This document shows, one piece after another, positions 1 through 8,746 of a stretch of DNA of 64,000 nucleotides (the first letter of the stretch is position 1; each line of letters starts with the position of its first letter). This DNA is from Streptomyces shenzhenensis. Lineage in GTDB: Bacteria; Actinomycetota; Actinomycetes; Streptomycetales; Streptomycetaceae. Below the pieces are notes generated by a model. It did no database searches. It was not told the origin of the DNA and was given only the letters and a program-made list of their open reading frames with translations. The stretch is from assembly GCF_003688995.1 (NCBI RefSeq), contig NZ_PENI01000005.1, positions 1 to 64,000 on the forward strand, read 5' to 3'. A program made the position numbers and the translations under genes.

Positions 1-184
1 TGCCGGAGACGAAGACGATGTTCTCCCGGGCCAGGCCGAGTTCGGGCATGAAGCCCTGCACGGCCGCCAGGATCGCGTAGTCGCCGCAGCCCGGGCACCA
101 GCGCACCTCCTGGTCCGACTTGAAGTCGCGGGCCGAGAGCGGAACGTCCGCCTTCGGCACCAGGGACAGTGCCTCAACGGGCAT
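1..184 (-). CDS. korB: 2-oxoacid:ferredoxin oxidoreductase, beta subunit (5' part only)
   Basis: This is the N-terminal ~61 residues of the thiamine-diphosphate-binding beta subunit of a 2-oxoglutarate/2-oxoacid:ferredoxin oxidoreductase; the rest lies beyond the left edge. It starts MPVEALSLVPKAD and contains the family hallmark RWCPGCGDYAIL, whose cysteines belong to the cofactor/Fe-S region. The enzyme decarboxylates a 2-oxoacid to acyl-CoA and passes electrons to ferredoxin in the cytoplasm. The start codon overlaps the end of korA by 11 bp, so the two subunits are translationally coupled, as is usual for korAB. Confidence 0.9.
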   Translation of the reverse strand, partial: MPVEALSLVPKADVPLSARDFKSDQEVRWCPGCGDYAILAAVQGFMPELGLARENIVFVSG

Positions 185-2099
185 GGACGGCCTCCTTGAG
201 AACGGTGACGAGCCGCTCGACCTTGAACGGCGTTCCGTCGACCTGGCTGTACGATTCCGCGTCGACCAGGTACCTGGCCCGCAGCAGGCCGGCGAGCTGG
301 CCGAGGTTCATCTCGGGGACGATCACCTTGTCGTAACGCGCCAGCACCGCCCCGAGGTTGGCCGGGAACGGGTTGAGATGGCGCAGGTGGGCCCGGGCGA
401 CCGGCTCGCCCGCCGCGCGCAGCCTGCGGACGGCGGCGGTGATGGGGCCGTAGGTGGATCCCCAGCCCAGGACGAGCGTGCGGGCGTGGTCGGGGTCGTC
501 GACCGTGAGACCGGGGACGGCGATCCCGTCGATCTTGGCCTGGCGGGTGCGGACCATGAGGTCGTGGTTGGCCGGGTCGTAGGAGATGTTCCCCGTCCCG
601 TCCTGCTTCTCGATGCCGCCGATGCGGTGCTCAAGACCCGGCGTGCCCGGGACCGCCCAGGGGCGGGCGAGGGTCCGCGGGTCGCGCTTGTAGGGCCGGA
701 ACACCTCGGTGCCGTCCGCCAGCGTGTGGTTCGGTCCGGTGGCGAACTCCACGCGCAGATCGGGCAGTTCCTCGATGCCGGGGACGCGCCAGGGTTCGGA
801 GCCGCCCGCGAGGTAGCCGTCGGAGAGCAGGAACACCGGGGTGCGGTAGGTCAGCGCGATCCGGGCTGCGTCGAGGGCGGCGGCGAAGCAGTCCGCGGGG
901 GTCTGCGGGGCGACGACCGGCACCGGGGCCTCGCCGTTGCGGCCGTACATGGCCTGGAGCAGGTCGGCCTGTTCGGTCTTGGTGGGCAGGCCGGTGGAGG
1001 GCCCGCCGCGCTGGATGTCCACGACCAGCAGCGGCAGTTCCAGGGACACCGCGAGTCCGATGGTCTCGGACTTCAGTGCCACGCCGGGTCCTGAGGTGGT
1101 GGTCACGGCGAGGGCCCCGCCGAACGCGGCGCCGAGCGCGGCGCCGATGGCGGCGATCTCATCCTCGGCCTGGAAGGTCCGTACGCCGAAGTTCTTGTGC
1201 CGGGACAGCTCGTGCAGGATGTCCGAGGCCGGGGTGATCGGATACGACCCGAGGTAGAGCGGCAGGTCCGCCTGCCGGGACGCGGCGATCAGTCCGTAGG
1301 ACAGCGCCAGGTTCCCGGAGATGTTGCGGTACGTGCCGGCGGGGAACGCCTCGGCTGCGGGCGCGACTTCGTAGGAGACCGCGAAGTCCTCGGTGGTCTC
1401 GCCGAAGTTCCAGCCGGCCCGGAACGCGGCGACGTTCGCCTCGGCGATGTGCGGCCGCTTGCCGAACTTGCGCCGCAGGAACGCCTCGGTGCCCTCGGTC
1501 GGCCGGTGGTACAGCCACGACAGCAGGCCCAGCGCGAACATGTTCTTGCTGCGCTCGGCCTCCTTGCGGGTCAGACCGAAGCCCTTCAGCGCCTCCACCG
1601 TCAGCGTGGTCAGCGGCACCGGATGCACCGCGTACGCCGCCAGCGAGCCGTCCTCCAGCGGGGAGGCGGCCCAGCCGGCCTTCGTCAGCGCGCGCCCGGT
1701 GAACTCGTCGGAGTCGACGATGATCTCGGCGCCGCGCCGCAGATCGCCGAGGTTGGCCCGCAGCGCGGCCGGATTCATCGCCACCAGCACGTCCGGTGCG
1801 TCGCCGGGGGTGAGGATGTCGTGGTCGGCAAAGTGCAGCTGGAAGGAGGACACGCCGGGCAGGGTGCCCGCGGGCGCCCGGATCTCGGCGGGGAAGTTCG
1901 GCAGCGTCGCCAGGTCGTTGCCGAAGGACGCCGTCTCCGAGGTGAAGCGGTCACCGGTGAGCTGCATCCCGTCGCCGGAGTCCCCCGCGAACCGGATGAT
2001 CACCCGGTCCAGGCGGCGCACCTCGGGAGCCGGACGAGCCGATGCGTCCGTGCCCCCGGGGGCGCTCGTGTCACTCGTATCAGTCGTGTCAACGGCCAC
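174..2099 (-). CDS. korA: 2-oxoacid:ferredoxin oxidoreductase, alpha subunit (gamma-alpha fusion)
   Basis: A 641-residue fused gamma/alpha subunit. The N-terminal gamma-like domain carries IRFAGDSGDGMQLTGDRFT; the alpha part carries SYPITPASDILHELS and a TTSGPGVALKSE stretch typical of the pyruvate/2-oxoglutarate ferredoxin oxidoreductase family. With KorB it forms the complex that oxidises a 2-oxoacid (most likely 2-oxoglutarate) in the cytoplasm. I chose the GTG at 2099 because GGAAGGAG lies just upstream; an open frame continues to 2267 but reads as arginine-rich non-coding sequence. It is a housekeeping gene and marks the left border of the deoxysugar cassette. Confidence 0.93.
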   Translation of the reverse strand: MAVDTTDTSDTSAPGGTDASARPAPEVRRLDRVIIRFAGDSGDGMQLTGDRFTSETASFGNDLATLPNFPAEIRAPAGTLPGVSSFQLHFADHDILTPGDAPDVLVAMNPAALRANLGDLRRGAEIIVDSDEFTGRALTKAGWAASPLEDGSLAAYAVHPVPLTTLTVEALKGFGLTRKEAERSKNMFALGLLSWLYHRPTEGTEAFLRRKFGKRPHIAEANVAAFRAGWNFGETTEDFAVSYEVAPAAEAFPAGTYRNISGNLALSYGLIAASRQADLPLYLGSYPITPASDILHELSRHKNFGVRTFQAEDEIAAIGAALGAAFGGALAVTTTSGPGVALKSETIGLAVSLELPLLVVDIQRGGPSTGLPTKTEQADLLQAMYGRNGEAPVPVVAPQTPADCFAAALDAARIALTYRTPVFLLSDGYLAGGSEPWRVPGIEELPDLRVEFATGPNHTLADGTEVFRPYKRDPRTLARPWAVPGTPGLEHRIGGIEKQDGTGNISYDPANHDLMVRTRQAKIDGIAVPGLTVDDPDHARTLVLGWGSTYGPITAAVRRLRAAGEPVARAHLRHLNPFPANLGAVLARYDKVIVPEMNLGQLAGLLRARYLVDAESYSQVDGTPFKVERLVTVLKEAVHAR

Positions 2100-2220
2100 C
2101 GGCCGCTCCTTCCCGTCGACGCAGCTGGCTGCCTGCCGCCGCACGGTAGTGAGCGCCGCTTGTGACCGGCCAAAGCCGGTCCGTGAGGCCGTGCGGCCCG
2201 GTGGGCACGCCCGGACGCCG

Positions 2221-2829
2221 TCACGGCAGCCAGTCCGCGTCCCTCGCGATGCGGATCGCGTCGACACGGTTACGCGCGTTGAGCTTGCTGACCACGGTGG
2301 TCAGATAGTTGCGCACCGTCCCCGCCGACAACCGCAGCATGGAGGCGATCTCCCGGGCCTCGGCGCCCTCCGCCGCGAGCCGCAGCACCTGGGTCTCCCG
2401 GTCTGTGAGGGGGCTCTCGAACTCGCCCCAGGCGGCCAGCGCCAGTTCCGGGTCCACGGCTCGGTGACCGGCCGCCACGCGCCGTACGGCCAGGGCGAGT
2501 TCGCCGGACGGTGCGTCCTTGAGGAGATAGCCGGAGACCCGGGCCTCCAGGGCCCGGCGCAGGGTGCCGGGGCGGCCGAGGCTGGTGAGGATGAGGGTGC
2601 GGCACTGGGGCAGCCGTTCGCGTAGCTGAGTGGCGGCCGACAGCCCGTCGACGCCGGGCAGGTCGATGTCGATGATGGCGACGTCGGGCCGGTGCTCGAG
2701 CGCCATGTCGACGATCTCGTCCCCGCGTTCGACCTCGCAGATGACGTCGAGATCGTCCTGGAGGTTCAGCAGAGCGACCAGGGCGCCGCGGACCATGTTC
2801 ATGTCTTCGGCGAGCAGTATGCGTATCAC
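2221..2829 (-). CDS. NarL/LuxR-family response regulator
   Basis: A 202-residue two-component response regulator. The receiver domain (residues ~1-120) starts VIRILLAEDMN, has a phosphoacceptor aspartate in AIIDIDLPGVDG and a conserved lysine in YLLKDAPSGEL. The C-terminal LuxR helix-turn-helix is seen in LTDRETQVLRLAAEG and AGTVRNYLTTVVSKL. The GTG start at 2829 has GGGAG upstream. It lies 80 bp downstream of the histidine kinase on the same strand, so the pair forms one operon, divergent from the glycosyltransferase/deoxysugar operon. A role in controlling that operon is inferred from position only. Confidence 0.92.
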   Translation of the reverse strand: MIRILLAEDMNMVRGALVALLNLQDDLDVICEVERGDEIVDMALEHRPDVAIIDIDLPGVDGLSAATQLRERLPQCRTLILTSLGRPGTLRRALEARVSGYLLKDAPSGELALAVRRVAAGHRAVDPELALAAWGEFESPLTDRETQVLRLAAEGAEAREIASMLRLSAGTVRNYLTTVVSKLNARNRVDAIRIARDADWLP

Positions 2830-2909
2830 TGAGCTCCCGTCTGCGGTCCGTGAGGGGCCGGATCGTGGCGAGGTGTCGTGGTCCGTACTGTTGCCGCTAA
2901 GACGTGCGA

Positions 2910-4160
2910 TCATGCGGCCGATCCGTTGGGCGGGAACAGGATGTCCCGTGTTTCCGGTGATGTCTCCGGTGGTTTTCTGGCGGGCGCCTCGGCGATGAGG
3001 CGGAATGTGCCGTCCTTTCCGAGGTCCGATTCGAGGCGCCCGCCTATTGCGGTCATACGGGTGCGCAGGTTGCCGAGTCCGTTGCCGCTGTCCGGCGCGG
3101 GGTTGTGGTAAGCGGGGTCGACGCCGTCGTTTTCCACCGAGAGCCGGATGACACCGTCGTGTTGGGCGGCTTTGATGCGGCAGTGCGTGGCCTTGCTGTG
3201 GCGCAGGAGGTTGGTGACGGCTTCGCGCAGGGTGGTGGCGAGCGCGGTGTCGATGAGCGGTGGCAGCGCGCCGAGTTCGAATTCGGTGTGCACCTGGATG
3301 CCGGCGGCGTGCAGCATGGACTGTGCGGTTCTGATCTCCTGCCGGAGCGAGAGGGTGCGGTAACCGCTCGCGGCTTTGCGGACGTCGGTGAGGGACTGGC
3401 CGGCGATGGCCAGGATGTCGTCCATCTCTTTCATGGCGCGGGTGGGCTGGGTGGGGATGAGCTGGTGGACGAGTTCGCTCTTGAGCGTGATGGCGGAGAG
3501 GCTGAAGCCGAGGAGGTCGTGGAGGTCGCGGGCGAAGCGGAGCCGTTCCCCGGTGACCGCCTGGCGGGCCAGTTCGCCGCGGGTGGTGTGGAGGTGCGTG
3601 ATGAGCCGGGTGAGCCGGGTGAGCCCGTACAGGACGAGCCCGGTGAGCAGGGTGGTGAGCGTGAGGTGGACGCTCTGGAGCAGGGGCCGGCCCTGGAGGA
3701 GGGCCGGGACGAGGACGCTGAGCCCCACCGTCGCGTAGAGGGGCCAGGCTGCGCGGCGCGGCAGCAGGAGCAGGAGCGAGGCGGCGAGACAGCCGGCCAT
3801 GGTCTCCCAGAGGGCCTGGAAGATCAGGAACGGCAGGTAGGTCAGGAGCGCCTGGAGGGCCAGGGTCAGGCAATTGCGCCGCAGGGACGCCCGGTTGCCG
3901 CCCGCTGCGCAGTGCAGGAGCTGCAGGGCGAGGAGCGCCGGCAGCAGGACAAGGCCGGTCGCCTCGGCCGCGGGGGACACCCCGGCGGTCAGGATGCTGG
4001 TGGTGCTGAGGAGCGCGCAGCCCAGCAGCGCGGTGCCGAGGACGGTGCGGGCGATCCGCGGAGCCGGGAGACGATGGACGAGTGCGGGCGGGGTCACCGC
4101 CCCGGGTCTGCTGCCCCTCGACTCGTCCGCACTGTCGGAACGGTCGTGACTGTCCATCAT
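2910..4160 (-). CDS. sensor histidine kinase (HisKA_3 / NarL-type partner)
   Basis: A membrane sensor kinase of 416 residues. The N-terminal half holds several hydrophobic segments (from ~RIARTVLGTALLGCALL to ~LTLTTLLTGLVLYGL), giving about five or six membrane helices. The H-box FARDLHDLLGFSLSAI has the phosphoaccepting histidine near residue 214. The ATPase domain has an N-box (LREAVTNLLRHSKATH) and a G-box (GNGLGNLRTRM). A short-loop membrane sensor without a large extracytoplasmic domain resembles DesK/LiaS-type kinases that sense membrane or antibiotic state. The start at the first of two ATGs (4160) has GAGAGG eight bases upstream; a TTG at 4178 is also open. It pairs with the response regulator just downstream. 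Confidence 0.9.
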   Translation of the reverse strand: MMDSHDRSDSADESRGSRPGAVTPPALVHRLPAPRIARTVLGTALLGCALLSTTSILTAGVSPAAEATGLVLLPALLALQLLHCAAGGNRASLRRNCLTLALQALLTYLPFLIFQALWETMAGCLAASLLLLLPRRAAWPLYATVGLSVLVPALLQGRPLLQSVHLTLTTLLTGLVLYGLTRLTRLITHLHTTRGELARQAVTGERLRFARDLHDLLGFSLSAITLKSELVHQLIPTQPTRAMKEMDDILAIAGQSLTDVRKAASGYRTLSLRQEIRTAQSMLHAAGIQVHTEFELGALPPLIDTALATTLREAVTNLLRHSKATHCRIKAAQHDGVIRLSVENDGVDPAYHNPAPDSGNGLGNLRTRMTAIGGRLESDLGKDGTFRLIAEAPARKPPETSPETRDILFPPNGSAA

Positions 4161-4667
4161 CCGCACGGCCTCTCGCAACTATGTGCGCCATCCTGCCTGC
4201 GGGGGATGATAAGTCACCGTCGTAAAGACTGTGCTGCAATCAGGGACTGGCGAGCTCAAATTTGCGGAACCAACGGCCCTTGGGCGAAGAGTAGAAACGG
4301 ATTCACCTTTTCCGGTAGTGAACCCGCCGCTTCTCGCTAAGGGTACGGATAGACGAAATGCCGGCCCGGGCGCAAGCGCGCCCAGGAACTTCCGTACGCG
4401 GGAACGGCCATTTCGGCCACGGGAACGCCGGGCCCGCGTCCGCTCCTGCCGGGGGAGTCCGGGTCGGCGTGACACCCGGGAGCCGCCCGCCCCGCCCTGC
4501 CCGGCGTCGTGCCGGCACGGCGCCCGCGCGCAGACCCGGCCACCGCACGGACCGCCGGCGGGCCGCTCCTGCCCGCGGTGCACAAGCGGCTCTTTAGAGC
4601 CCCCTCACAGGATGCGAGCCGAACAGCACGCGTCGGCGTCGGGCCGGCAGTCTCGGAGAGGTCAGCG
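4161..4667. other. divergent intergenic region between sensor kinase and glycosyltransferase
   Basis: About 500 bases without a convincing gene. The part from ~4200 to ~4360 is clearly AT-richer than its surroundings and probably holds the divergent promoters; on the minus strand a TATCAT sequence (4207-4212) fits a -10 box for the kinase, with no clear -35. From ~4360 to ~4660 the sequence is very GC-rich with short repeats (for example CGGGAACG twice near 4400-4430). Small open frames here have no ribosome binding site and read as low-complexity Arg/Pro/Gly. This is the most likely place for control of the deoxysugar operon. Confidence 0.5.
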
Positions 4668-5954
4668 ATGCGCGTTCTTTTCACCATCTTTCCGACATCG
4701 GCACACCTGTATCCGGCCATCCCGCTGGCCTGGGCGTTGCAGAGCGCCGGTCACGAGGTCGTCCTGGCGAGCCCCGAGGGCGTGGTCGACCCCAAGGTGA
4801 TCCCGAACATCACCTCGGCCGGCCTCACCGCCGTGTCGCTGGGCGGCAAGGAGGAGCTCACCGCCTCCCTGGCCCCGCTCATGGCCGCCGCGGGCCCCGA
4901 CCGGCCCACGCTGGCCCTCGACCCCGACGACGAGCACGCCTGGCGCACCACCAGGGCCGTCCTCGCGGGCATGTTCCACGCGTACTACCCGCGCGAGGCG
5001 GCCGAGGGCGGGCGGCGGCCGGTCCTCGACGCGCTGGTGGAGTTCGCCCGTGACTGGCGCCCGGACCTGGTGCTGTGGGACCCGCTGGCGCCGACCGGTG
5101 CCGTGGCCGCACGCGCCTGCGGCGCCGCGCACGCGCGGCTTCTGTTCGGCATGGACAACATCGGCCTGATCCGTTCCAGGACGCGGCAGGAGCTGGCCGA
5201 TCCGTCCTCGGAGCTGACCGAGGACCCGTGGATGCAGTGGCTGGGCCCGGTCCTGGAGCGCTACGGCCTCGACTTCACCGAGGAGACGCTGGTCGGCCAG
5301 TGGACCCTGGACCTCACCCAGTCCCGGATGCGCAACCCGCTGGATCTGACCTACGTCCCGGTCCGCCGGGTCCCGTACAACGGGGCCGCCGTGCTTCCCC
5401 GGTGGCTGCACTCCCGGCCCGAGCGGCCCCGCGCGGTGCTCACCCTGGGGGTGAGCCGACGGCTGCTCGCCGGCCGGCACAGCGGCTTCCCGATGCGGGA
5501 GTTCTTCGACTCCGTGTCCGGCCTGGACCTGGAACTCGTCGCGACGCTCAACAGCGAGCAGCTCGCCGCCGTGGGCACGCTCCCGGACAACGTCCGCGCC
5601 ATCGAGTACGTACCGCTCAACCAGGTGCTGCCCACCAGCTCGGCCATCATCCACCACGGCGGCGGCGGGACGTTCGCGGCGGCCGTGGCCTTCCAGGTGC
5701 CGCAGCTCGTCGTGCCGCTGCCGATGTGGGACGAGATGGTCACGGCCCGCTACGTCGCCCGCCGGGGCGCAGGACTGACCGCCGACCCGGCGGCGATCGA
5801 CGTCGCCGACCTGCACAAGGACCTGGTCCGGCTGATCGAGGAGCCGTCCTTCCGGCTCGGGGCCCGCGGGCTCCACGAGGACATGCTGGCCGCCCCGGCG
5901 CCCAAGGACGTGGTCCCCGTCCTGGAGCGGCTGACCGCGGAACACCGCGGCTGA
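4668..5954 (+). CDS. EryCIII-type (activator-dependent family) glycosyltransferase
   Basis: A 428-residue GT-B (family GT1) glycosyltransferase that would move an NDP-deoxysugar onto a natural-product aglycone. The start MRVLFTIFPTSAHLYPAIPL is the acceptor-domain signature of the DesVII/EryCIII group. The middle keeps the group's VGQWTLDLTQSRMRNPL and VPYNG elements, and the donor-binding motif is IIHHGGGGTF near residue 330. The ATG at 4668 has GGAGAGG upstream; an open frame reaching back to 4509 looks non-coding. It is the first gene of the sugar operon. Members of this group normally need a P450-like helper protein (EryCII/DesVIII type), and none is encoded in the cassette. Confidence 0.9.
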   Translation: MRVLFTIFPTSAHLYPAIPLAWALQSAGHEVVLASPEGVVDPKVIPNITSAGLTAVSLGGKEELTASLAPLMAAAGPDRPTLALDPDDEHAWRTTRAVLAGMFHAYYPREAAEGGRRPVLDALVEFARDWRPDLVLWDPLAPTGAVAARACGAAHARLLFGMDNIGLIRSRTRQELADPSSELTEDPWMQWLGPVLERYGLDFTEETLVGQWTLDLTQSRMRNPLDLTYVPVRRVPYNGAAVLPRWLHSRPERPRAVLTLGVSRRLLAGRHSGFPMREFFDSVSGLDLELVATLNSEQLAAVGTLPDNVRAIEYVPLNQVLPTSSAIIHHGGGGTFAAAVAFQVPQLVVPLPMWDEMVTARYVARRGAGLTADPAAIDVADLHKDLVRLIEEPSFRLGARGLHEDMLAAPAPKDVVPVLERLTAEHRG

Positions 5955-6001
5955 GGCCCGCACCGTACGAGTCGAATCCAGGACGGGAGGGCGAGCGAGC
6001 C

Positions 6002-6574
6002 GTGCGCATCGAGGAAACCACCATCCCCGGCACGTTCCTGATCGAGCCGGACCACATATCCGACGACCGGGGCGTGTTCTACGAGTCGATGCGGTCCGAC
6101 GAACTGGAGCGGTCCGCGGGGATCGCGTTCCGGCCCCGGCAGATCAACTACTCGGTGTCCAGGCGGCACACCCTGCGCGGCATCCACAGCGTGCGCATCC
6201 CGCCCGGACAGGCCAAGTTCGTCACCTGCGTCCGGGGCGCGCTGCGGGACATCGTCGTCGACCTGCGGGTCGGTTCGCCCGCCTTCGGGCGGCACCAGGT
6301 GAACGAACTGGACGCCGCCTCCGGCCGGTCCGTGTACGTCCCGGAGGGCGTCGGCCACGGCTTCCTGGCGCTCACCGACGACGCCTGCATCTGCTACGTC
6401 GTCTCCAGCACCTACGTCCCCGGCACCCAGATCGACATCAACCCGCTCGACCCCGACCTGGATCTGCCCTGGGACTGCGCCGGGACACCGCTGCTCTCGG
6501 ACAAGGACGCGACGGCACCCTCGCTGGCCGAGGCCCTGGCGACAGGCATGCTGTCCGATTTCCAGGCCGCCTGA
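6002..6574 (+). CDS. dTDP-4-keto-6-deoxyhexose 3,5-epimerase (RmlC family)
   Basis: A 190-residue cupin enzyme that epimerises C3 and/or C5 of dTDP-4-keto-6-deoxyglucose, the step leading from D- to L-sugars. Family marks are RGVFYES, the catalytic histidine in LRGIHSVR (residue 62), VVDLRVGSPAFG and YVPEGVGHGFLAL; a tyrosine near residue 132 could be the general acid. Sequence alone cannot say whether it acts at C3, C5 or both; the usual RGLHYQ is here RGIHSVR, as in antibiotic-pathway epimerases rather than rhamnose RmlC. The GTG start follows GGGAGGG. It lies 47 bp after the glycosyltransferase, in the same operon. Confidence 0.88.
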   Translation: MRIEETTIPGTFLIEPDHISDDRGVFYESMRSDELERSAGIAFRPRQINYSVSRRHTLRGIHSVRIPPGQAKFVTCVRGALRDIVVDLRVGSPAFGRHQVNELDAASGRSVYVPEGVGHGFLALTDDACICYVVSSTYVPGTQIDINPLDPDLDLPWDCAGTPLLSDKDATAPSLAEALATGMLSDFQAA

Positions 6575-6695
6575 CGCGGCATCACCCCTGTCCCGCCGGC
6601 CACCGGCGCACCGGGGCCACGCGTGCACGGCCGAGCGGCCGCGCACCGCGCACCAGACCGAAGAGGCACCACCACATGAACCGAGAGGACCTGCC

Positions 6696-7763
6696 ATGAA
6701 GGCTCTGGTGCTGTCCGGCGGATCGGGCACCCGCCTACGGCCCTTCAGCTACTCGATGCCCAAACAGCTCATCCCCATCGCCAACACCCCCGTCCTGGAA
6801 TACGTCCTGAGGAACATCCTCGACCTGGGCGTGACCGAGATCGGGGTCATCGTCGGCGACCGCGCCCCCGAGATCCGCCAGGCACTCGGGGACGGAGCGC
6901 GGTTCGGGGCCCGGCTGACCTACATCCAGCAGGACGCCCCGCTCGGCCTCGCCCACACCGTCGCCATCGCCCGGGACTTCCTCGGCGACGACGACTTCGT
7001 GATGTACCTCGGCGACAACATGCTGCCCGAGGGCATCGCCGGCATCGCCGGGGAGTTCGCCGCGCACCGCCCGGCCGCCCATGTCGTGGTGTACAAGGTC
7101 CCGGACCCGCGCGCCTTCGGCGTGGCCGAACTCGGTCCCGGCGGCGAGGTGCTGCGCCTGGTGGAGAAGCCGGAGCAGCCGCGCAGCGACCTCGCCCTGA
7201 TCGGCGTGTACTTCTTCACCGCCGCCATCCACGAGGCGGTGCGGGCCATCGAGCCCAGCGCCCGCGGCGAGCTGGAGATCACCGACGCGATCCAGTGGCT
7301 GGTGTCGGCGGGCGCGGACGTACGGGCCGGCCAGTACGAGGGCTACTGGAAGGACACCGGGAACGTCGAGGACGTCCTGGAGTGCAACCGGCACATCCTG
7401 GAGAGCCTGCGGCCCCACATGGCCGGTGCGGTCGACGACGCCAGCGTGCTGGCGGGACCGGTCGTCGTGGCGGAAGGGGCGCGCATCGTGCGCTCCCGCA
7501 TCGAGGGGCCGGCGATCATCGGCGCCGGCACGGTCGTGGAGGACAGCCACATCGGTCCGCACACGGCCATCGGGCGCGGCTGCACGGTCACCGGAAGCCG
7601 GCTGGAGTACTCCATCGCCCTGGACGGCGCGTCGGTCACCGGCGTCCAGGGCCTGCGCAGTTCCGTCATCGGTCGCTCCGCCTCCGTCGGCACCAGCGAG
7701 CAGAGCACGGACGGTTACCGCCTGGTCGTCGGAGACCACACCCGAGTGGAAGTCGCGGCATGA
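6696..7763 (+). CDS. glucose-1-phosphate thymidylyltransferase (long, StrD type)
   Basis: This 355-residue enzyme makes dTDP-glucose from dTTP and glucose-1-phosphate, the first step of the sugar pathway. The nucleotide-binding loop is LVLSGGSGTRLRPFSY, followed by PKQLIPIANTP and YLGDNMLPEGI. The C-terminal third (~residues 240-355) is rich in spaced hydrophobic/glycine hexapeptides (SRIEGPAIIGAGTVVEDSHI), that is, a left-handed beta-helix, as in the long StrD-type enzymes of antibiotic clusters rather than the ~290-residue RmlA. GAGAGGAC precedes the ATG. Its stop overlaps the next start (ATGA). Confidence 0.92.
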   Translation: MKALVLSGGSGTRLRPFSYSMPKQLIPIANTPVLEYVLRNILDLGVTEIGVIVGDRAPEIRQALGDGARFGARLTYIQQDAPLGLAHTVAIARDFLGDDDFVMYLGDNMLPEGIAGIAGEFAAHRPAAHVVVYKVPDPRAFGVAELGPGGEVLRLVEKPEQPRSDLALIGVYFFTAAIHEAVRAIEPSARGELEITDAIQWLVSAGADVRAGQYEGYWKDTGNVEDVLECNRHILESLRPHMAGAVDDASVLAGPVVVAEGARIVRSRIEGPAIIGAGTVVEDSHIGPHTAIGRGCTVTGSRLEYSIALDGASVTGVQGLRSSVIGRSASVGTSEQSTDGYRLVVGDHTRVEVAA

Positions 7764-8746
7764 GGATCCTCATCACCGGCGCGGCCGGTTTCATCGGCTC
7801 CAACTTCGTCCGCAACCTCCTCGCGGACCACTACGCGGGCTGGGAGGGCGCCGGGGTCACCGCCCTGGACAAGCTCACCTACGCCGGCAACCGCGCGAAT
7901 CTGCCGGCCGCGCACCCGCGCCTGGAGTTCGTCCGCGGTGACATCTGCGACGCGGGTCTGCTGCGCGAACTGCTGCCCGGACACGACGCCGTGGTGCACT
8001 TCGCCGCGGAGTCCCATGTGGACCGCTCGCTGGAGGGCGCCGGGGAGTTCTTCCGCACCAACGTCCTCGGCACCCAGACACTCCTCGACGCCGTCCTGGA
8101 CAGCGGGATCGAGCGGGTCGTGCACGTCTCCACCGACGAGGTGTACGGCTCGATCGAGGCGGGCGCCTGGACCGAGGACTGGCCGCTGCTGCCCAACACC
8201 CCCTACGCGGCCTCCAAGGCCTGCTCCGACCTGGTCGCCCGCACCTACTGGCGCACCCACGGGGTGGACCTGTCCATCACGCGCTGCTCCAACAACTACG
8301 GGCCGTTCCAGCACCCGGAGAAGCTCATCCCGCTGTTCGTCACCAACCTGCTGGAGGGGCGGCAGGTGCCGCTGTACGGCGACGGACGCAACATCCGCGA
8401 ATGGCTGCACGTCGACGACCACTGCCGCGGCATCCACCTCGTGCTCCAGGGCGGCCGGGCCGGCGAGGTCTACAACATCGGCGGCGGCAACGAGCGGACC
8501 AACCGCGCCATCACCGAGCGGCTGCTCGAACTGACCGGCTCGGGCCCGGAGATGATCCGCCACGTCGCCGACCGCAAGGCACACGACCTGCGGTACTCCA
8601 TCGACGAGTCCAAGATCCGCGAGGAACTGGGCTATGCGCCGCTGACCGGGTTCGACGCGGGACTGGCCGCCACGGTGGCCTGGTACCGGGACAACCCCGA
8701 CTGGTGGAAGACCGTCAAGTACGGGGCCGAACGTGCGGACGGCTGA
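7760..8746 (+). CDS. dTDP-glucose 4,6-dehydratase
   Basis: This 328-residue extended short-chain dehydrogenase converts dTDP-glucose to dTDP-4-keto-6-deoxyglucose with bound NAD+. Motifs in order: GAAGFIGS (cofactor binding), HFAAESHVDRS, the catalytic STDEVYGSI with the Asp-Glu pair, the active-site YAASK tetrad, and RCSNNYGPFQHPEKLIPLF, which is specific to RmlB-type enzymes. Length is normal for the family. It is coupled to the upstream thymidylyltransferase by an ATGA overlap and overlaps the following ketoreductase by 14 bp. Confidence 0.94.
   Translation: MRILITGAAGFIGSNFVRNLLADHYAGWEGAGVTALDKLTYAGNRANLPAAHPRLEFVRGDICDAGLLRELLPGHDAVVHFAAESHVDRSLEGAGEFFRTNVLGTQTLLDAVLDSGIERVVHVSTDEVYGSIEAGAWTEDWPLLPNTPYAASKACSDLVARTYWRTHGVDLSITRCSNNYGPFQHPEKLIPLFVTNLLEGRQVPLYGDGRNIREWLHVDDHCRGIHLVLQGGRAGEVYNIGGGNERTNRAITERLLELTGSGPEMIRHVADRKAHDLRYSIDESKIREELGYAPLTGFDAGLAATVAWYRDNPDWWKTVKYGAERADG

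Noticed and set aside
4509..4667. N-terminal extension of the first glycosyltransferase
   Set aside because: The family starts at MRVLFT, and GGAGAGG directly precedes the ATG at 4668; the upstream part is low-complexity.
6735..7739. Long minus-strand open frame opposite the thymidylyltransferase gene, and similar long frames such as 28974-30647 (+), 20328-23243 (+) and 9521-12328 (-)
   Set aside because: These are antisense shadows typical of high-GC DNA. They read as Arg/Gly/Ala/Val-rich low complexity with no motifs or ribosome binding sites and lie opposite well-supported genes.
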